Source: Paenibacillus sp. oral taxon 786 str. D14 (GTDB lineage Bacteria; Bacillota; Bacilli; Paenibacillales; Paenibacillaceae). From it: a stretch of DNA of 8,251 nucleotides. The stretch is from NCBI RefSeq assembly GCF_000159955.1, contig NZ_GG696007.1:1-8251 (forward strand), in the 5' to 3' direction. Positions 5,217 to 8,251 of this stretch are shown here, piece after piece (within the stretch, counting starts at the first letter, position 1; each line of letters opens with the position of its first letter). The notes under the pieces were generated by a model. The model was not told the origin of the DNA, did not search any database, and saw only the letters and a list, made by a program, of their open reading frames with translations. The translations under genes were made by a program, and so were the position numbers.

Positions 5217-6098
5217 CTACCCCCGCGGATACTCCACCCGAAACTGTGCGGACTCCATCCATTCGCCGCGGGTAAAGTCCCGACCGCGTACGAGGACATG
5301 GTCGCGATAAACTTCGACGTAGAAGCCTTGGCTGCCGTCCTTGTGTTCGTCTTCGTCGGTCCACAGGTCGGCGACCGAAGCGGCATTGAACATCACCGGC
5401 CCTCGCCCTCCACACCATAAGAAGTGTGAGAGGCATCCAACTCCCAATGGGTATGCCCCGTAAAGAGAATCGCCTGCGGGTGACGGGCCAGCACGGCACG
5501 GAGATCCGCATCCTGCACAACGCCGTACCAGCGCTGCGCTTCGTAGGAGCCGGCGACCGTGTTAAGCAGCGGCTGATGCAGGAAGACGAAAACCGGGCGG
5601 TCTGCCGCAGCGTTTTCCCCTAACTTGTCATCGAGCCAAGCCAGCTGCTTCTCCGACAACGAGCTAAACAACTCCAGCCCTTCTTCCGTTCCAAGAAAAA
5701 TAAAATGATACCCATCAATCCAATGATCATGATAAATGCCCTCCGCCCCGGTACCGCGCAAAAATTGTCCCAAACGTGCCTCCCAGTTCTCCAATGCGAC
5801 ATCATGGTTGCCCATCGTCACATATAGCGGAGGCACTGCTCCGCCAAACCGATGCCAATTTCGGTTCCACGCTTCGTATTCATCCGGAAATCCGTGATCC
5901 GTCACGTCTCCCGCATGCATGATGCCAACGCTTCCCGTGCCATTTGCCGCGATATCTTGCAGCGCCCGCTCCAAGTTGACGTTATGCGTATGCTGCTCAT
6001 CTGCTCGAACATGCGTGTCGGTAATAACCCTGAAACGAAAGCAAAAGCTCCTCGTCCCGCCGTCCTTCCCCTGCCTGCTGCTCATTGCGATCAACCAT
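5217..6098 (-). pseudogene. calcineurin-type metallophosphoesterase, frameshifted
   Basis: The main frame (6094-5393) has every metallophosphoesterase motif: D26 and H28 in VITDTHV, GDVTDHG at 62-68, GNHD at 95-98, H173 in FVFLHQP, and GHTH at 213-216. It stops at TGA 5393-5395 inside the family's C-terminal region. The continuation (PVMFNAASVADLWTDEDEHK to VEYPRG) is intact in the next frame and ends at 5217, so one base is missing near 5397-5402. A second indel is probable near 6028-6030. The best start by ribosome binding site (AAGGGAGG, then ATG at 6098) reads MVDRNEQ to DEELLLSFQ, and joins VITDTHV only if one G of GGG is removed. Otherwise translation starts at TTG 6094 or ATG 6085. A restored protein would have about 290 residues. 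It directly follows the SMR remnant. Confidence 0.75.
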
Positions 6099-6102
6099 TC
6101 CC

Positions 6103-6272
6103 TTAGCCTCCCTTACCACTCATATTCAATCCGACAACAACGAGGACAATCACGCCAATCCACAGGATCGAAGATAGCGACAATTTCTCTGGGACAGAAT
6201 GACTCCCGCCAAAGAAATCAGCACGATGTCCACCCCTAACCATACCGCATAAACGGTACTTACCTTAATATA
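6103..6272 (-). pseudogene. C-terminal remnant of an SMR-family multidrug transporter
   Basis: On the minus strand, translation from 6263 gives VSTVYAVWLGVDIVLISLAG, the typical third-helix region of small multidrug resistance (EmrE/YkkC/SugE-type) transporters, after an in-frame TAG at 6273-6275. Near 6187-6189 the frame must shift by one base. The next frame then reads EKLSLSSILWIGVIVLVVVG and LNMSGKGG, the fourth helix, to the stop TAA at 6103-6105. The N-terminal half (helices 1 and 2) is not found upstream. So this is a truncated and frameshifted remnant. Its end carries the ribosome binding site of the phosphoesterase gene, and the stop codon is four bases before that gene's ATG, which suggests a former coupled operon. 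Confidence 0.7.
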
Positions 6273-6325
6273 CTACGACATCCTGTTTTCGAGGATCGGC
6301 CGTAAGAGCAAAAGCAACATGAGCT

Positions 6326-6448
6326 ATGCCGTGCGTTCGAAACGAGCTGGAAACTCCCGAAGAGGAACGCAAACGGTGCCTGGAGGATTTGCACAAGCTC
6401 AAGGTTCACCCTTCCATGGATAAAAGCACCGCCAACCAGCCAAACTAA
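6326..6448 (+). CDS. possible 40-residue ORF or C-terminal remnant
   Basis: A plus-strand frame from ATG 6326 to TAA 6446-6448 encodes a hydrophilic peptide with a charged helical stretch (ELETPEEERKRCLEDLHKLK). This composition is unlike random sequence and resembles the C-terminus of a regulator, but no family is recognised. There is no Shine-Dalgarno sequence before the ATG. It lies between the SMR remnant and the deacetylase gene in a region that looks degraded, so a remnant is at least as likely as a gene. The rest of 6273-6529 shows nothing else I can support, apart from a TATAGT at 6503-6508 that could be the -10 of the deacetylase gene. Confidence 0.25.
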   Translation: MPCVRNELETPEEERKRCLEDLHKLKVHPSMDKSTANQPN

Positions 6449-6529
6449 ACGGACAGCGCCGACAGGAAGCTGCGAGTTTCCCCGGACGGACATGCGCTCA
6501 AGTATAGTTGATGGAGGCACGTAGAACCG

Positions 6530-7294
6530 ATGGTCAAAATCAAACTGGGAGCAGCGCTCACCATCGCCCTTGCCGCTGCGCTGCTCGCCCCTGCAACAGA
6601 GGCATCCTCCCCGGTTCATGGCAAGCAAAGAAGCTATTATGAGGAACGCGGGGACATTGTGTGGGAAGTGCCGACGCAAGAAAAATACATCGCCTTAACC
6701 TTTGATGACGGGCCGGATGAGCAGCAAACTCCGAAAATTCTCGAGCTTCTGGAGAAGTATCAAGCGAAGGCGACCTTCTTTGTTGTGGGCGACCGGGTGA
6801 ATCGATTCCCCGAAATCGTCAAAATGGAACAAGCCGCGGGCCATGAAATCGGCAACCATTCCTATCACCATCCTTCCTTTCATCGACTGGCGCTACCGGC
6901 CTTGAAGGAAGAAATGGCCATGACCCAGGAAGCCGTATTCGAGACCACCGGACGTAAACCGGTCCTCTTCCGCCCCCCGGGCGGATATTATAATGATGCC
7001 ATTGTCGAGCTAACCAAACATAACAACCTGCAGATGATCCTCTGGTCCTGGCATCAGGATACGAAGGACTGGACGTCACCCGGCGTACGCAGAATCGTGC
7101 GCAAGGTGCTGGACAACGCCCGCAACGGTGATATTATCCTGATGCATGATTACGTGTATAACAGCACGCAGACGATCGAAGCGTTAAAGGTCATTTTGCC
7201 GGAACTGCAAAGCCGGGGTTATCGCTTCGTTACCGTATCCGAACTGCTGACGCATAAAGTTACGCCGGATCATCATATTAAGGTTGACCACTAG
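6530..7294 (+). CDS. secreted polysaccharide deacetylase (NodB domain)
   Basis: This is a 254-residue carbohydrate esterase family 4 enzyme, which removes N- or O-acetyl groups from polysaccharides such as peptidoglycan or chitin-like polymers. A Sec signal peptide occupies residues 1-25 (hydrophobic core 7-20, likely cleavage after ATEA). The five NodB motifs are present: TFDDGP (57-62, D59 and D60), HSYHHP (110-115, zinc ligands H110 and H114), RPPGG (148-152), DTKDW (177-181) and LMHD (204-207, H206). Catalytic residues appear complete. There is no lipobox or wall-anchor motif, so it is secreted. The ATG at 6530 has GGAGG at 6513-6517, at a long 12-base spacing, and no better in-frame start exists. 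The 62-residue acidic gene follows after 25 bases. The natural substrate is not known. Confidence 0.92.
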   Translation: MVKIKLGAALTIALAAALLAPATEASSPVHGKQRSYYEERGDIVWEVPTQEKYIALTFDDGPDEQQTPKILELLEKYQAKATFFVVGDRVNRFPEIVKMEQAAGHEIGNHSYHHPSFHRLALPALKEEMAMTQEAVFETTGRKPVLFRPPGGYYNDAIVELTKHNNLQMILWSWHQDTKDWTSPGVRRIVRKVLDNARNGDIILMHDYVYNSTQTIEALKVILPELQSRGYRFVTVSELLTHKVTPDHHIKVDH

Positions 7295-7319
7295 ACTTCA
7301 TTGGAAAGGAGCAACACAG

Positions 7320-7508
7320 ATGGATAAGGAGCAGAATACCCTGCCTTCTGGGGAAGGCTCCGGCGTGGATCCGATTCCCGTTCCGAAACACCCTACCTCA
7401 GCCACCGAGAAGCTCGAAGATTTCGTTGGCGAGATGATGGAGGAATGGACGGAAACCTTTACGGGTGAGGCGGAAGAAAAGAATCAGAGCAAGGATCAAG
7501 CCAAATAA
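7320..7508 (+). CDS. small acidic protein of unknown function
   Basis: This 62-residue protein starts at ATG 7320, which has AAAGGAG at 7305-7311 eight bases upstream; an earlier in-frame start at 7284 has no ribosome binding site and overlaps the deacetylase gene. The N-terminal half is Pro/Gly-rich (PIPVPKHP) and probably disordered. Residues about 27-50 (SATEKLEDFVGEMMEEWTET) form an acidic amphipathic helix, and the tail is Glu/Lys-rich. It has no signal peptide or membrane segment. It follows the deacetylase gene closely and shares its terminator, so it is co-transcribed, but a functional link is only an inference. I recognise no family. Confidence 0.7.
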   Translation: MDKEQNTLPSGEGSGVDPIPVPKHPTSATEKLEDFVGEMMEEWTETFTGEAEEKNQSKDQAK

Positions 7509-7527
7509 GTGAAATCCACCAAACATG

Positions 7528-7564
7528 CAGCAAGACGGGGCTTCAGCCCGCCTTGCTGTTTTAT
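7528..7564 (+). terminator. intrinsic terminator of the deacetylase unit
   Basis: CAGCAAG (7528-7534) pairs with CTTGCTG (7552-7558), one mismatch follows, and CGGG pairs with CCCG around a seven-base loop. TTTTAT follows the stem. Confidence 0.85.
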
Positions 7565-7595
7565 ATTAAAATTTATTTTCTCAATTTTTGATATT

Positions 7596-7611
7596 TGTGA
7601 TTTAAATCACA
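7596..7611. promoter_or_regulatory. perfect TGTGA-N6-TCACA palindrome (Fnr/Rex/CRP-type operator)
   Basis: TGTGATTTAAATCACA is a perfect 16-bp palindrome. It matches the Bacillus Fnr consensus (TGTGA-N6-TCACA) and, with the flanking T at 7595, most of the Rex consensus. Its centre (7603.5) falls at -41.5 relative to the start predicted from the TATAAT at 7633-7638, the standard class II activator position. Which regulator binds is not decided by the sequence. Confidence 0.7.
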
Positions 7612-7616
7612 TATAT

Positions 7617-7632
7617 AGTGAAATAAATCACA
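7617..7632. promoter_or_regulatory. second, imperfect copy of the palindrome
   Basis: AGTGAAATAAATCACA keeps nine of the ten half-site bases. Its centre (7624.5) is exactly 21 bp, two helical turns, from the upstream copy. It covers the spacer next to the -10, where a bound protein would be expected to block RNA polymerase. Confidence 0.5.
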
Positions 7633-7638
7633 TATAAT
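7633..7638 (+). promoter_or_regulatory. -10 element of the doxX-type gene
   Basis: A perfect TATAAT with no recognisable -35 at 16-18 bases upstream; the -35 zone is occupied by the palindrome. This arrangement is typical of an activator-dependent promoter. The predicted start is about 7645, giving a leader of about 58 bases. Confidence 0.6.
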
Positions 7639-7702
7639 AAAGACATCAAAGATGATCATCCGAAAAACAAAAAACCAACGATAAATAAAAGGAGTGGTTC
7701 TT

Positions 7703-8242
7703 ATGTTTAACAATTTCCTGAGAACAAACAAAGTGGCGATGTGGCTCCTGACCGTTATCCGCGTCTACCTGGGCTACCAATGGATCGAAGCCGGCTATCA
7801 TAAAATCACCGGCGGCTTCGATGCCGCAGGCTTCCTGACCGGAGCGATCGCGAACAGCACTGGCGACCATCCGGCCGTACAAGGCTGGTGGGCGGCCTTC
7901 CTGGAACACTTTGCCTTGCCGAATGTCGGACTCTTTAACTTCCTGGTGCCTTACGGCGAATTCCTGGTTGGCCTGGGGCTGATCCTCGGTACCTTCACCA
8001 CCTTCGCTGCACTGATGGGCTTCGTGATGAACGCCGCGTTCCTCTTCTCGGGTACGGTAAGCACCAACGCTCAAATGTTGATCCTTGAAGTACTGATTCT
8101 CGTCGCTGCAGCTAACGCTGGTAAAATCGGCCTCGACTACTACGTGATGCCTTACCTCCGCAAGTTGTTCCACAAAAAAGGCGATGCCGGAACGCAAGCC
8201 CCGACGCCTAAGCAACCGCTGAACGTTAAACACACGGCGTAA
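7703..8242 (+). CDS. DoxX family membrane protein
   Basis: This 179-residue integral membrane protein starts at ATG 7703, with AAAAGGAG at 7687-7694 eight bases upstream; the in-frame GTG at 7694 overlaps that site. The first helix (about residues 10-27) is followed by the hallmark GYQWIEAGYHKITGGFD, typical of the DoxX/DoxD branch. After a loop with WW (residues about 62-63), three further hydrophobic segments follow: VGLFNFLVPYGEFLVGLGLI, FAALMGFVMNAAFLFSG, and MLILEVLILVAAANAG. The tail is Lys/Pro-rich and cytoplasmic. DoxX proteins relate to the DoxD subunit of archaeal thiosulfate:quinone oxidoreductase; bacterial members are linked to redox or oxidative stress, but the reaction is unproven here. 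The operator-like palindromes upstream suggest oxygen or NADH control. The gene ends nine bases before the window edge. Confidence 0.88.
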   Translation: MFNNFLRTNKVAMWLLTVIRVYLGYQWIEAGYHKITGGFDAAGFLTGAIANSTGDHPAVQGWWAAFLEHFALPNVGLFNFLVPYGEFLVGLGLILGTFTTFAALMGFVMNAAFLFSGTVSTNAQMLILEVLILVAAANAGKIGLDYYVMPYLRKLFHKKGDAGTQAPTPKQPLNVKHTA

Positions 8243-8251
8243 GCGCCGCAC

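Noticed and set aside
5385..5425. Programmed -1 frameshift in the phosphoesterase
   Set aside because: No X-XXY-YYZ slippery heptamer exists at the frame break, and the nearby CACAC/GTGTG hairpin lies upstream rather than downstream, so a plain indel is more likely.
6260..6679. Minus-strand 139-residue frame before the deacetylase gene
   Set aside because: It begins inside the deacetylase signal and NodB region, is Cys/Ser/Arg-rich, and shows no family motifs; I also checked it for the lost SMR helices 1 and 2 and saw no match.
7646..8251. Minus-strand 201-residue frame over the DoxX gene
   Set aside because: It is the complement of a clear membrane protein gene with a ribosome binding site and promoter, and it lacks both itself.

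Overview
The window looks like chromosomal DNA of a Paenibacillus-type member of the Bacillota. The reasons are strong purine-rich ribosome binding sites, sigma-A type promoters, a stalk-domain (copper amine oxidase N-terminal-like) secreted protein, DUF1292 and DUF3892 proteins, a tRNA-Val without encoded CCA, T-rich intrinsic terminators, and a cluster of TAACGGAC-type dispersed repeats of a style I associate with Paenibacillus. The genus is an inference from gene content; no 16S or marker gene is present.

Layout. Positions 1-455 hold no intact gene, only two short minus-strand open stretches that look like decayed coding DNA, then a terminator (396-425). Positions 456-1470 carry two minus-strand genes: a DUF1292 protein with a His/Cys-rich metal-binding tail, and a secreted stalk-domain protein. 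Positions 1653-2434 carry a metallo-beta-lactamase-fold hydrolase ending in a strong terminator, which also faces a convergent minus-strand pair: a GNAT acetyltransferase followed by a DUF3892 protein (3219-2459). A divergent 35-37 residue membrane peptide starts at about 3341-3347, and it converges on a His-rich 95-residue membrane protein (3460-3747). tRNA-Val(GAC), with its own promoter and terminator, occupies 3931-4100. An AT-richer lipoprotein gene (4200-4784) follows, and its stop codon lies in the first of four repeats (4782-4964). A degenerate 7-bp tandem array (4980-5085) comes next.

Positions 5217-6272 hold a minus-strand pair in decay, or with sequencing errors: the C-terminal half of a small multidrug resistance (SMR) transporter with one frameshift, and a class of metallophosphoesterase with one clear and one probable frameshift. 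Positions 6530-7564 form a two-gene unit, a secreted NodB-type polysaccharide deacetylase and a 62-residue acidic protein, closed by a terminator. The window ends with a DoxX-family membrane protein (7703-8242). Its promoter carries a perfect 16-bp TGTGA-N6-TCACA palindrome centred at the predicted -41.5 and a second, imperfect copy exactly 21 bp downstream.

Most of the region is ordinary housekeeping or accessory DNA made of small independent transcription units. I see no defence system, CRISPR array, transposase or phage module, and no convincing new multi-gene system. The most interesting signals are the oxygen- or redox-type (Fnr/Rex-like) control region before doxX, the mirror-symmetric overlapping divergent promoters at 3270-3300, the 50-bp-spaced inverted repeat cluster with the heptamer array, and the clustered frameshifts in the SMR-phosphoesterase pair.
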